Of a stretch of DNA of 64,000 bases, positions 53,371 through 61,683 are shown in pieces. Location: the NCBI GenBank assembly GCA_041663585.1, contig JBAYMN010000001.1, positions 1-64,000 on the forward strand, given 5' to 3'. This DNA comes from JALOBO01 sp023228225. Lineage in GTDB: Bacteria > Bacillota > Clostridia > Christensenellales > UBA1242. The notes beneath the pieces were generated by a model. That model worked only from the letters and a program-made list of their open reading frames with translations. It was not told where the DNA came from and did no database searches. Made by a program: the position numbers and the translations under genes. Numbering within the stretch: position 1 is the stretch's first letter; each line of letters begins with the position of its first letter.

Positions 53371-54306
53371 ATGGGTAAAAAAATAGCCGAACATATTACA
53401 TACTTAAAAGAATTAATTAATTTTTTATCAGAACCTGTCTGTATTTATAAAAAAAAAGGAAAAGAATATATCGTTGAGTTTTATAATCAAAGTTTTAAAA
53501 AATTTGAACAAGTAAATAAATTTTTTCCGCCAGCAATCGATAATGAAGTGCCAAATTATTTATATAAAATTTGTGAAAGCGTTATAAAAGATAAAGCGAC
53601 TTATGATTTTAATAATATATACTATCAAAAAGGAGTTTGTCCTAATTATAGGGGCAAATGTTCTTACATTAGTGCAACCGAAGGAGATTATATTATATTA
53701 AATATTAAAAGCACTGAGTATCGCAGAGAACTAGAAAATATCACTTTTAGAGATAGTTTGACAGCGATTTACAATAGAAGATTTTTAGATAATTATTTGT
53801 TAGAGTTTAAAAATCCATATCCTATTACGATAGCAATGTTAGATGTAAATGGATTAAAAGTTGTTAACGATATACTGGGACATAGTTTTGGAGATGAACT
53901 TTTAGTAAGAGCCAGTAAATTAATAGAGCAGACATTTGATAATTGTATTGTTGGAAGATATGGTGGTGATGAATTTTTAGTCATAAGTGGCTACGATGAT
54001 ATTGATTTATTTAAAACAAAAGCGGAAAAATTTAAAAAAATAATAATGCCTCAAAATAAAAATGATTTACCAGTGAGTATTGCCATTGGTGTTTTTAGGC
54101 AGGCAAATTCTAAGCAAAGTATAAAAAATGTTATTGAACTTGCTGAAAAAGATATGTACGAAAATAAATATTCTAGTAGTTTTGAGTTAAACAAAGAGTA
54201 TATCAGTACATTACTAAACTTAAATATTATAACCAAAGAACAACTATCCAAATTTTTAGAAAAAATAAACGAAAAAGTATCTATATACTCCGACTTAATT
54301 AAATAA
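53371..54306 (+). CDS. GGDEF diguanylate cyclase
   Basis: A 311-aa protein. Residues 1-115 look like a PAS-type sensory region with several Cys (CPNYRGKCSY), which could bind metal or sense redox. Residues about 125-270 are a GGDEF domain with MLDVNGLKVVNDILGHSFGDELL and an intact YGGDEFLV near 196-201. It would synthesise c-di-GMP. No RxxD inhibitory site is obvious. GAGGGGG ribosome site. Confidence 0.9.
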   Translation: MGKKIAEHITYLKELINFLSEPVCIYKKKGKEYIVEFYNQSFKKFEQVNKFFPPAIDNEVPNYLYKICESVIKDKATYDFNNIYYQKGVCPNYRGKCSYISATEGDYIILNIKSTEYRRELENITFRDSLTAIYNRRFLDNYLLEFKNPYPITIAMLDVNGLKVVNDILGHSFGDELLVRASKLIEQTFDNCIVGRYGGDEFLVISGYDDIDLFKTKAEKFKKIIMPQNKNDLPVSIAIGVFRQANSKQSIKNVIELAEKDMYENKYSSSFELNKEYISTLLNLNIITKEQLSKFLEKINEKVSIYSDLIK

Positions 54307-54362
54307 AAATTAATGCCTTATCAGAGTAAGCACACAAATTATTATTTAATTAAATATTTTAT

Positions 54363-55370
54363 TTAAAATACAATTTCTTGCTCGTCTTCGTGTGATATGT
54401 TTTTGACCACTTCTTTACATTCTGTTACCAAATTAAATATTGTTGTTCTCAAACAATTTTTACTTAAACACTGGAATGCAGCGGCAGTTTTGTGTCCGCC
54501 ACCATCAAATTTTTTTGCAATTTCCGATACATCTACATTTTCATCTTTGCTTCTTAGTGAAATATAATAATTTTCGGGTTCTTTTTCTATTACGACGATG
54601 CTAATATCAATACCGGATATTGTAATGCCTTGGTCTGCAATACCTAGTGTATCTTCCCAAGTTCCTTGTGCGTTTATAATATCGATGTACATAATTTTCA
54701 TATAAGAAATATGGTCGCTAGCAAAAAATTTTAATGAGTGTAACGCTTTTTCTAATATAATTGATTTAGACTTTGAATTATTTTTAAAAAAATATTCTCT
54801 AATTGCTAAATAATCAAAATTAAATTTTAATATTTCAGATATTACATAATGAGTACGACCTTGCATAGCAGTACTGGTAAAACAATTTGTATCTGTTATA
54901 ATACCTATATAAATATATTTAGCGGTTTCAGTTGTAATTGTTAAGTTAAATTTTTTGAACATTAAGTATAATAATTCGCCTGTACTTGCCGTGCTATGCA
55001 AAACGATATTAATATTACCAAATCGTTCGTTAGATGCGTGATGGTCAATATTAATTTTATCTTTTATTGATTGATAAAAGTCTTTAAATTTTCCTAATCT
55101 ACTAGCAGAATTGCAATCTAATGAGATGGCTAAGTCATAATCCTTGTCGTTAAATTCGCTTAAAATATTTTTTTCTTTAAAAGCAGAATAAAAATTTGCT
55201 GGTTCAGCATCAATAAAAATGTCTATTTCTTTTTTGGGATAATTATCTATTAACATTTGTTTAAAAGCCAGACACGATGATATTGCATCAGCATCGGGGC
55301 TTGTGTGTGAAAACAATGCAATTTTACTTTTTTCTTTCAGTAAGTTTTTTAGGTCGCTAATATTTGACAT
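54363..55370 (-). CDS. DHH/DHHA1 phosphoesterase (NrnA-like)
   Basis: A 335-aa protein of the RecJ-like DHH family. FSHTSPDADAISS, SLDCNSASRLGKF, NIDHHASNERFGN and the C-terminal DGGGHKTAAAF are conserved metal and substrate motifs. Homologues degrade nanoRNA and pAp, and some hydrolyse pApA. It is notable that a cyclic-di-AMP-type cyclase gene lies 2.4 kb away and a c-di-GMP cyclase next door, so a role in nucleotide second-messenger breakdown is possible. ATG after GGAGGATT. Confidence 0.92.
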   Translation of the reverse strand: MSNISDLKNLLKEKSKIALFSHTSPDADAISSCLAFKQMLIDNYPKKEIDIFIDAEPANFYSAFKEKNILSEFNDKDYDLAISLDCNSASRLGKFKDFYQSIKDKINIDHHASNERFGNINIVLHSTASTGELLYLMFKKFNLTITTETAKYIYIGIITDTNCFTSTAMQGRTHYVISEILKFNFDYLAIREYFFKNNSKSKSIILEKALHSLKFFASDHISYMKIMYIDIINAQGTWEDTLGIADQGITISGIDISIVVIEKEPENYYISLRSKDENVDVSEIAKKFDGGGHKTAAAFQCLSKNCLRTTIFNLVTECKEVVKNISHEDEQEIVF

Positions 55371-55555
55371 AAATCCTCCGTTCCATATTATATCATATTA
55401 AATATAAAAGTGCAAGAGCGCATATTTTATGCATTAATTAATATTCACAATTATTAATTTTTGCTCATAAAATTTATTGATAAATTGTTGTATTTTTTAT
55501 TTGTTTGTTATATAATATCAAACATTAATATGCTAAACTAAAATTCAAGGAAAAA

Positions 55556-56062
55556 ATGGTTATTATGATTAATTTATTACAAAATTTTTATAAGATTGCA
55601 AACACGGGGAATTTTATTATTACTTATAATCCGATAAAACAAGTATACGAGATGATGCTAAATTATTTAAATAAAAATGGCGAAATAAAAAAACAGTATT
55701 TTTTTGATAACAGTTTAGAAGCAATTTTTCTTTCCATTAACGAATTCTGTTATAAAAATTTGTTCGGTGTTTTAGGTTTTAGACATGAAGTAAGAAATGC
55801 ATTTAAATTTTTAACTTGTAAATTAAAAGAATTAAATAAAAAAGAATATTCAGTTTATAATAAAGATTGCGTTTATATAATTTGTGTTCCAGCGCAAAAA
55901 ATTGCAAAATTGATTTCGCCATTTGGTGATTTGTCGTATTCTACATCTGATGATATGGAACAAGTATTTATTGACTTTGAGAATAACTTTAACAATGATT
56001 TAGAAAATATAATCAAAAAATATATTAAAAATAAGCGTGAAATAGAAGAAGAAAAAGTTTAA
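55556..56062 (+). CDS. protein of unknown function (168 aa)
   Basis: A soluble-looking protein with no signal peptide and no family I recognise, rich in Asn, Lys and aromatic residues (KKQYFFDNSLEAIFLS). The C-terminal 30 residues are a charged helix (NIIKKYIKNKREIEEEKV). ATG 55556 with AAGGAAA; ATG 55565 is an alternative. It is convergent with spoIIP across a 35-bp gap without a clear terminator. Confidence 0.65.
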   Translation: MVIMINLLQNFYKIANTGNFIITYNPIKQVYEMMLNYLNKNGEIKKQYFFDNSLEAIFLSINEFCYKNLFGVLGFRHEVRNAFKFLTCKLKELNKKEYSVYNKDCVYIICVPAQKIAKLISPFGDLSYSTSDDMEQVFIDFENNFNNDLENIIKKYIKNKREIEEEKV

Positions 56063-56097
56063 TTAGCAATTTGTTTACATTTAGCACCATTAAAGAA

Positions 56098-57231
56098 TTA
56101 TCTGCTTCTTCGTTTTTGTACAATCATTAATAATGAGATTATTCCAACTAAAAATAAGACAGAAACCAGTATTTTTATATTATCCTTTAAATGATTACTA
56201 TTTGTCGCATCTAAATCGGTGTCAATAGTCAAATCGGTATCGGTATTTGTAATACCAGTATCAGTTGCAGGTTGTATATCTGCATTATCAGTTATATCAT
56301 CAGAAATTATTATATCGCCAGAACCGGAAACATTAAATAATGTTTCATTTATTACATTTGCAAGCAGTGGCATACTGGCTATTACCGCTTCTTTTTCTAT
56401 AAGATATGTACCGCATTCAAATATTAATGCTTGATTGGTTAAGTCTTGGTTATATGAATTTTTTCCTATGTATATATCTTTTATTAAACCGCTATATAAA
56501 TTGTCCGATGTTGCTTTAATTTTTAGCGCAAATTCTAAATTGTATGAATAACTTTGATTAGATTTTCCCACAACAATTCTAATTTTACTTAAAGATTGAT
56601 CGTTTAGTACTACTTCATATGATGACTTTGGCAAAGCATCACGATGTATATCAAAAATTGCGACTGGAACAGGTGAAGTGTTTAGTAAACTTTGCGCTGT
56701 AAGTCTACTACGCGTATACGCTGAACTGTTATGAGGTAGATGCAATGTTTCGTTATGATACACAATAGTATTCTGTTGTAATAAAGCAAGTGTTAAAGCA
56801 TTGCCGACATCATGTATACCGCCTATTCCGTAAATACTGTCTGTGCCATCGGTTGGAACATAAGATTCGGCATTATGTGTATGATATAATCCCACCACTT
56901 GTTGTGTGCTTGTGTGTTCTGGGGTTTCGCTAGTAATAGTTGGTAAATAAAATTGTGCTTTAAATTCGGCATACGCTAAATAATTATCATAATCTACACT
57001 TATTACTTCATACCATGCATTATTTTTTGATACATACTGATCGCCAACTTCTACATATTCCGATTCAAACAATGCTTCATTTGTATGTATACTATAAATG
57101 GTATAAAGTTCTTCAACTGGCGGAACTGTACCGAATTCATCAGCAGATACTGTATGTTGAACTGTTATACTTAATGTAAAAATGCAAAATAACAAAACAA
57201 ATATTATGTAAGGATTTTTACGTTTTTTCAT
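56098..57231 (-). CDS. spoIIP: stage II sporulation protein P
   Basis: A 377-aa forespore-engulfment peptidoglycan hydrolase (amidase and endopeptidase). A signal segment (about 8-29) is followed by the SpoIIP domain: VVGLYHTHNAESYVPTDG, DVGNALTLAL, SSAYTRSRLTAQSLL and FDIHRDALPKSS supply the metal and catalytic residues. Unusually there is a C-terminal transmembrane helix (about 348-370) after an acidic Thr/Asp-rich linker, so it may be anchored at both ends. No strong ribosome site is visible. Confidence 0.92.
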   Translation of the reverse strand: MKKRKNPYIIFVLLFCIFTLSITVQHTVSADEFGTVPPVEELYTIYSIHTNEALFESEYVEVGDQYVSKNNAWYEVISVDYDNYLAYAEFKAQFYLPTITSETPEHTSTQQVVGLYHTHNAESYVPTDGTDSIYGIGGIHDVGNALTLALLQQNTIVYHNETLHLPHNSSAYTRSRLTAQSLLNTSPVPVAIFDIHRDALPKSSYEVVLNDQSLSKIRIVVGKSNQSYSYNLEFALKIKATSDNLYSGLIKDIYIGKNSYNQDLTNQALIFECGTYLIEKEAVIASMPLLANVINETLFNVSGSGDIIISDDITDNADIQPATDTGITNTDTDLTIDTDLDATNSNHLKDNIKILVSVLFLVGIISLLMIVQKRRSR

Positions 57232-57336
57232 AAAGATAATTTGTGTAATGCTATTTAATTTATGTAGTTATAAAAATAATAAATAATTTAAGAATGCGCA
57301 TATTAATATTATAAATCTTAATTAGGAGATAATTGT

Positions 57337-57531
57337 ATGAATAGAATTGTTCTTGCGGTAGTTTGCTTTTTTTTGGGAGTACTTGGTGTACACAGATTTG
57401 CTGTTGGTAAAATAGGTACCGGCTTATTATATTTATTTACTGCTGGATTATTTGGTATTGGTTGGATTGTAGATTTTGTTATGATAATTATGGGGAAATT
57501 TACAGATGCAAGCGGTAATTTTATAAAATAA
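57337..57531 (+). CDS. TM2 domain protein
   Basis: A 64-aa membrane protein with the TM2 signature: two hydrophobic helices around FFLGVLGVHRFAVGKIGTG and the second helix LFGIGWIVDFVMI. Common in Firmicutes, function unknown. TTAGGAG site; terminator follows directly. Confidence 0.88.
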   Translation: MNRIVLAVVCFFLGVLGVHRFAVGKIGTGLLYLFTAGLFGIGWIVDFVMIIMGKFTDASGNFIK

Positions 57532-57533
57532 AG

Positions 57534-57573
57534 TTGCATATTTATTCATTGTATTTATAAATATGCAAATTTT
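57534..57573 (+). terminator. intrinsic terminator after TM2 gene
   Basis: TTGCATATTTA/TAAATATGCAA, an 11-bp stem with a 13-nt loop, followed by ATTTT, 2 nt after the stop codon. Confidence 0.65.
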
Positions 57574-57771
57574 ATGTATAATTCTTATGAGAAAAAATAT
57601 TTAAACTTTCATTTTTATATTTAAATAACAAAACATCGCGCAAAAAATTAAATATTTAGTATTATTTAAATATTTTTTGGAATTATATATTGTTAAATTT
57701 GACAATATATTTTTCTTGTGTTAATTTTATAATATATAAAATACTTGTATATTTTAGTAAAGGATAATATT

Positions 57772-59112
57772 TTGAAAAAAGAACAATTTATCGAATTTTT
57801 GGAAGAACATATTTTGCCTATATTTACTGGCTCCGAAATAAGCGGAGAGGAGCAGTCAAGCCCGCGTGATGCACAAGTTGCGCAGGGAGTGGGGGGTAGC
57901 ATACTTGCAAAATTTAACAAACAAGATGAATATCGAATTATAATAAAACGAATACAGCCATTTAAAACAATAGAAGTTTCACTCGTTAAATCCATTATAG
58001 AAGAACTTAAAGAGTTATCGCAGTACACTATTAAAAATGAATACATTAAAAAGTTTCAATCTTACGCCATTGAAAAAGCTATTTGTAAAGCAGTATCTCA
58101 AAAATCAAGTGTTACACTGTTAGAATTGATAAGTGAAATTTCAATTTGGTCGCAACGCACTTACGAAGGACATTATTCTTCGTTTGGCTTTGTTATGTCG
58201 CCTAAAAAAATGGCAAAAGTGACTAACGAAAATCTGCATTTCTCAAATATGCTTTCTCGTGATTTCTCTGCATTGCTTTCTGATGGGGTGAACACTTTTT
58301 TGGAAATTTCGGCTGATGGTTATCTAATCGGATATATCACAGCCCCGCGTACTAACGATTATAATATTCTTAGTCCTTACGAATTTAGTAAAATTGCTAA
58401 TATTTCAGAAGGCAATAAAATTGGTATTTCACTGCTTACAAACGGTGATATTTTGTTGTTTAAAGACCAAATGCTAGTCTTTGCAAAAAAGAATGGATTT
58501 TGGACAAGTTACAGCCACGAAGAAATTATACATAGAATTGCTGACAAAACAAAAGAATCGGCTGAGGATATTAGAAAGGCAATTTATTTAACTGCATTAG
58601 ATACTTCTTTTTCTAAATCGGGCGGTTGTATAGTGCATTTAAACAAAGATGACATAAAAGAAGCATTAAAACATATTGATGTTTATGATATTTTAATGTC
58701 TGAATATTATCAAATTAAAATTGAAGAAAATCTAAATTATTCCTTCTTAGAAGAAAAAATGCAAGAACAAAAAATTGTATCGTTTGAAGATTTTGTTGAA
58801 GATGAAAAGTGCATTAAAATTGTTAATTTGTGTAAAGTTATTGACGGTCGCAAATTCAATGAACTTGATAGAAATTTGCGTAAAGAATTAGTTGCTATTG
58901 ATGGTGCGACAGTTATTGATAATGATGGAAATATTGTTGCTATCGGTGCTATTATAAAAATTGAAGCAGGCAGTACCGGTGGTGGCAGACTTGCTGCAAC
59001 AAAAACACTTTCTAAATATGGCGTTGCAATTAAAATTTCGGCTGATGGCTCTATTGAAGGCTACCATTTTGATAAAAATAGAAATAAAACGAAGCCACTA
59101 TTCTTCTTGTAA
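57772..59112 (+). CDS. DisA_N-like diadenylate cyclase-related protein
   Basis: A 446-aa protein. The C-terminal 190 residues match a DAC (DisA_N) fold: ALDTSFSKSGGCIVHL, LVAIDGATVIDNDG (DGA motif) and GSTGGGRLAATKTLSKYG, where classic cyclases have RHRxA. The N-terminal half has a DAC-associated sensor-like LLTNGDILLFKDQMLVFAKK. ISADGYLIGY and ISADGSIEGY repeat near 185 and 426. It starts at TTG 57772 behind AAAGGA. It may make c-di-AMP; activity is uncertain because the RHR motif is altered. Confidence 0.78.
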   Translation: MKKEQFIEFLEEHILPIFTGSEISGEEQSSPRDAQVAQGVGGSILAKFNKQDEYRIIIKRIQPFKTIEVSLVKSIIEELKELSQYTIKNEYIKKFQSYAIEKAICKAVSQKSSVTLLELISEISIWSQRTYEGHYSSFGFVMSPKKMAKVTNENLHFSNMLSRDFSALLSDGVNTFLEISADGYLIGYITAPRTNDYNILSPYEFSKIANISEGNKIGISLLTNGDILLFKDQMLVFAKKNGFWTSYSHEEIIHRIADKTKESAEDIRKAIYLTALDTSFSKSGGCIVHLNKDDIKEALKHIDVYDILMSEYYQIKIEENLNYSFLEEKMQEQKIVSFEDFVEDEKCIKIVNLCKVIDGRKFNELDRNLRKELVAIDGATVIDNDGNIVAIGAIIKIEAGSTGGGRLAATKTLSKYGVAIKISADGSIEGYHFDKNRNKTKPLFFL

Positions 59113-59196
59113 AAAGGACACCACGAGCCGATAAGTAGCGGGCACGCAAATTTAAAAATTTGCTAACCGCTGGGCTCGTGTGTTTCCCTTTTAATC
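59111..59196 (+). repeat. long structured hairpin repeat, copy B
   Basis: Begins at the cyclase-like gene's stop codon and is nearly identical to 31307-31390 over about 80 nt. CACGAGCC pairs with GGGCTCGTG, fully restoring pairs that are mismatched in copy A, and AGCGG/CCGCT and CAAATT/AATTTG stems are kept. This and the next four entries fill the 592-bp gap between the cyclase-like gene and sigF, in which I see no gene. Confidence 0.85.
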
Positions 59197-59245
59197 GCGT
59201 TTTTGCTAAAAACGCTAATCCCTTCCTTCATAGGATATCACTCAA

Positions 59246-59286
59246 AATAAGCAAGTCAGGCAAAGCCTAAGACTTGCTTATTTTTT
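59246..59286. terminator. terminator-like hairpin
   Basis: AATAAGCAAGTC/GACTTGCTTATT (59246-59257 with 59271-59282) with an inner AGGC/GCCT stem and a following T-run. It probably ends transcription from the cyclase-like gene. The second copy of the surrounding direct repeat lacks its left arm. Confidence 0.75.
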
Positions 59287-59419
59287 CGTGGGGGATTTTT
59301 GAGCCATACTGCACATTTTAAGCATACTGATGTAAACATACAGCATATTCTTGCTGTACTTTCGAATTGAAAAGTAAAGTAGCATAAAATTAAAGATTTT
59401 TGGAATATTTGTTTTAAAA
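59255..59419. repeat. 165-bp direct repeat, copy 1
   Basis: Matches 59536-59700 at 161 of 165 positions, offset 281. It contains the right arm of the terminator, TACAGCA/TGCTGTA and TACTTTC/GAAAAGTA hairpins. Both stem-breaking differences are in copy 2, so copy 1 looks ancestral. Confidence 0.92.
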
Positions 59420-59530
59420 CAGGTTGCCGATTGCACCAGTGGTTGCATCGGCGTTCTGTTTTAAGACAAAGAGCCTAAAAGGTTAATTTTAAGCGGCTCT
59501 AATTTCCGCTTGACCGTTAGGCAAGCGGAA
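59414..59530 (+). repeat. modular palindromic repeat, copy E6
   Basis: Between the two direct repeats: hairpin TTAAAACAG/CTGTTTTAA (59414-59464) with inner GCCGAT/ATCGGC and an internal CAGGTT facing GTTCTG as in E5, then AGAGCC/GGCTCT (59470-59500), then the 27-nt palindrome (59504-59530). Confidence 0.85.
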
Positions 59531-59535
59531 CAAAG

Positions 59536-59700
59536 GTCAGGCAAAGCCTAAGACTTACTTATTTTTTCGTGGGGGATTTTTGAGCCATACTGCACATTTT
59601 AAGCATACTGATGTAAACATACAGCATATTCTTGATGTACTTTCGAATTGAAAAGTAAAGTAGCATAAAATTAAAGATTTTTAGAATATTTGATTTAAAA
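59536..59700. repeat. 165-bp direct repeat, copy 2
   Basis: Four substitutions relative to copy 1, at 557, 635, 683 and 693 of the 59-kb numbering. It ends 4 nt before the sigF stop codon, so it forms the sigF 3' untranslated region. Confidence 0.92.
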
Positions 59701-59704
59701 AGAA

Positions 59705-60427
59705 TTAAAATTTTGAAGCAAGTTTTTCTATAACTTTGGCTTCAAGGCGACTGACTTGAACTTGTGATATACCTAAAAGTTCGGCAACTTCACTTTGAGT
59801 TTTATCTCTAAAATAGCGTAGTAGAATTATTTGTTTTTCTCGTGGCAATAGTAGTTTTATACTTTTTTTAAGTATAAATTTATCTATAACATCTTCACTA
59901 TAATCTACTTCTATAATTTTATCAATTAACAGTTGACCTTTTTCTTTGCTTTCTCCGGCACATTTTGCATCTAATGATATCGGCATTTTAGAAGAATCCA
60001 AAGCAAAAACAATATCCTGGGTATCTAAATTTAATTCTTTTGCTAAATATTCAATAGTGGGGGACTCGCCGGTTTTTTGGCGATACTCATCGGAAATTTT
60101 TTTTATTATCATTGCTTGTTTTTTTACTATGCGTGATACTTTTATATATCCATCATCACGCATAAATCGTTTTAATTCACCTGTAATCATAGGCACAGCA
60201 TAAGTGGAAAAATGCACTCCGTATTTTTCATCAAAATTCTTTATTGCTTTTAAAAAACCTACACAACCTAATTGATACAAGTCATCATATTCAATCCCGC
60301 TTGTTCGGTATCTTCGTATTATGCTTTTTATTAACGGGGAATTATGCTCTAAAAGAACTGTTTTGGCATTTTCATCGCCTGATTGAGCAAGTTTTATATA
60401 TTTTAGCGTTTCCTCATGTTCAAGCAT
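59705..60427 (-). CDS. sigF: sporulation sigma factor SigF
   Basis: A 240-aa forespore-specific sigma-70 family factor. Region 2 contains YDDLYQLGCVGFLKAIKNFDEKYGVHFSTYAVPMI read across two parts, and region 4 has the HTH KTQSEVAELLGISQVQVSRLEAKV. Overlaps spoIIAB by 8 bp; its ribosome site GCGGAGG lies inside spoIIAB. Held inactive by SpoIIAB until SpoIIAA is dephosphorylated. SpoIIE is not in the window. Confidence 0.97.
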   Translation of the reverse strand: MLEHEETLKYIKLAQSGDENAKTVLLEHNSPLIKSIIRRYRTSGIEYDDLYQLGCVGFLKAIKNFDEKYGVHFSTYAVPMITGELKRFMRDDGYIKVSRIVKKQAMIIKKISDEYRQKTGESPTIEYLAKELNLDTQDIVFALDSSKMPISLDAKCAGESKEKGQLLIDKIIEVDYSEDVIDKFILKKSIKLLLPREKQIILLRYFRDKTQSEVAELLGISQVQVSRLEAKVIEKLASKF

Positions 60428-60899
60428 TTTTATCCTCCGCTTTACTACTGCTTGCTTTGCTTTTAAATGTTTTTGTCATTTCAACTTTTACTCCATTAGG
60501 TTTTTGTGCTGAAACTTCTACAATATCCATAAAACTTTCCATAACCGTAAATCCCATACCGGATCGTTCTTGTTCGGGCTTAGATGTGTAAAATGGCTCC
60601 ATTGCTTTTTTAATGTCTTGTATGCCAACGCCCCAGTCGCTTATTGTTACATTTAAAGTATTGCCCTGAATTTCGGCTTTTATTAAAATATCTCCGACCG
60701 AATTAGGGTAGGCATGCACTACACAATTTGTAACGGCTTCGGATACCGCCGTTTTTACATCATTAATTTCTTCTAATGTTGGATTTGCTTGCACGCAAAA
60801 AGCGGCAACTGTGCTACGGGCAAAACTTTCATTTTGTGAATAAGATTTAATGGTTAATGTCATTTCATTTTTTTCTAAAACTTCTTTTTTTGTGTTCAT
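60420..60899 (-). CDS. spoIIAB: anti-sigma F factor SpoIIAB
   Basis: A 159-aa GHKL kinase: N-box DVKTAVSEAVTNCVVHAYPN, G1 DWGVGIQDIKK and G2 SGMGFTVMESF. It binds SigF and phosphorylates SpoIIAA. The tail ASSSKAEDKNA is a little longer than usual. It follows spoIIAA by 10 bp. Confidence 0.96.
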   Translation of the reverse strand: MNTKKEVLEKNEMTLTIKSYSQNESFARSTVAAFCVQANPTLEEINDVKTAVSEAVTNCVVHAYPNSVGDILIKAEIQGNTLNVTISDWGVGIQDIKKAMEPFYTSKPEQERSGMGFTVMESFMDIVEVSAQKPNGVKVEMTKTFKSKASSSKAEDKNA

Positions 60900-60909
60900 A
60901 GTTTTTCTC

Positions 60910-61218
60910 CTAATTTATTTTTGGCATTATGTCATATAAGCCTGTCATTTTAAAAATTCGTTCTGCTTGTATTGATGGATTGCAGATGTATATGGGAACA
61001 TTTTTGTCTTTCATTTTTTTGTAACGACCAATTAAAACACCTATGCCTGTACTATCCATAAAATTTAATTCCGATAAATCGATTATTATTTGCTTTGCAA
61101 TTGTTTTGCCTAACATTTCATCTAGTGTCATACGCGTGTAAACGGAAGAATGTTCATCAAGTTCTCCGCATAAAGCGATATATAAAATATTGTTGTAAAT
61201 CCGACTTTTAACTTGCAT
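60910..61218 (-). CDS. spoIIAA: anti-anti-sigma F factor SpoIIAA
   Basis: A 102-aa STAS protein. The phosphorylated Ser is in NFMDSTGIGVLIGRYK (near 57). The unphosphorylated form releases SigF from SpoIIAB. First gene of the operon, with a TTAGGAGG site. No convincing sigma-H promoter was found in the 240 bp upstream. Confidence 0.96.
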   Translation of the reverse strand: MQVKSRIYNNILYIALCGELDEHSSVYTRMTLDEMLGKTIAKQIIIDLSELNFMDSTGIGVLIGRYKKMKDKNVPIYICNPSIQAERIFKMTGLYDIMPKIN

Positions 61219-61409
61219 ATTTTCCTCCTAATAAAAAAATAAACATTTAAGACTTTATTTTGCTAAAAAAATAAAGCAACTTTAACTGGTTTTAAGTTGA
61301 TATAAAATTATAAATTATCGCTAACTGCATATTTTGACTTATAATAAATTGTTTTGATTTTTAATAACGAAATTTATAAAAAACATATATATTAATTTGT
61401 AAAATGTTA

Positions 61410-61438
61410 TTGACAATTTAAAAGAGTTATAGTATTAT
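61410..61438 (+). promoter_or_regulatory. promoter of the six-tRNA operon
   Basis: TTGACA (61410-61415), 17-bp spacer, TATTAT (61433-61438), 23 bp before the first tRNA. Confidence 0.85.
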
Positions 61439-61461
61439 ATACGAGCAAGCCTAGCGAGTAT

Positions 61462-61536
61462 CGGGGTGTAGCGCAGTGGTAGCGCACACGGTTTGGGACC
61501 GTGGGGTCGCAAGTTCAAACCTTGTCACCCCGACCA
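61462..61536 (+). tRNA. tRNA-Pro (anticodon TGG)
   Basis: Acceptor CGGGGTG/CACCCCG, CCA encoded, anticodon loop TTTGGGA, giving TGG. First gene of the tRNA operon. Confidence 0.95.
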
Positions 61537-61596
61537 AATATTTTCTGCCCATTTGCGTACAATGAAAAATACATAATGTTAGTGTTCAAAATATTA

Positions 61597-61673
61597 GGGC
61601 CTTTAGCTCAGTTGGTTAGAGCGACCGGCTCATAACCGGTTGGTCCGCGGTTCAAGTCCGTGAAGGCCCACCA
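61597..61673 (+). tRNA. tRNA with anticodon CAT, probably tRNA-Ile2
   Basis: Acceptor GGGCCTT/AAGGCCC, loop CTCATAA, CCA encoded. The body (CTTTAGCTCAGTTGGTTAGA and CTCATAACCGGTTGGTC) resembles Firmicute tRNA-Ile2, whose C34 is modified to lysidine by TilS, more than elongator tRNA-Met. It is not an initiator, since it lacks the unpaired 1-72 position. Confidence 0.85.
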
Positions 61674-61683
61674 CCTAATTTTT

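Noticed and set aside
59504..59530. Integron attC-like CCGTTAGGC in the palindromes
   Set aside because: GTTAGGC matches an attC inner-site consensus, but it lies in the hairpin loop and not in the R'/R'' arrangement. No integrase or cassette array is present.
61219..61409. Sigma-H promoter for the spoIIA operon
   Set aside because: One is expected from Bacillus biology, but I could not find a convincing AGGA-GAAT pair on the minus strand.
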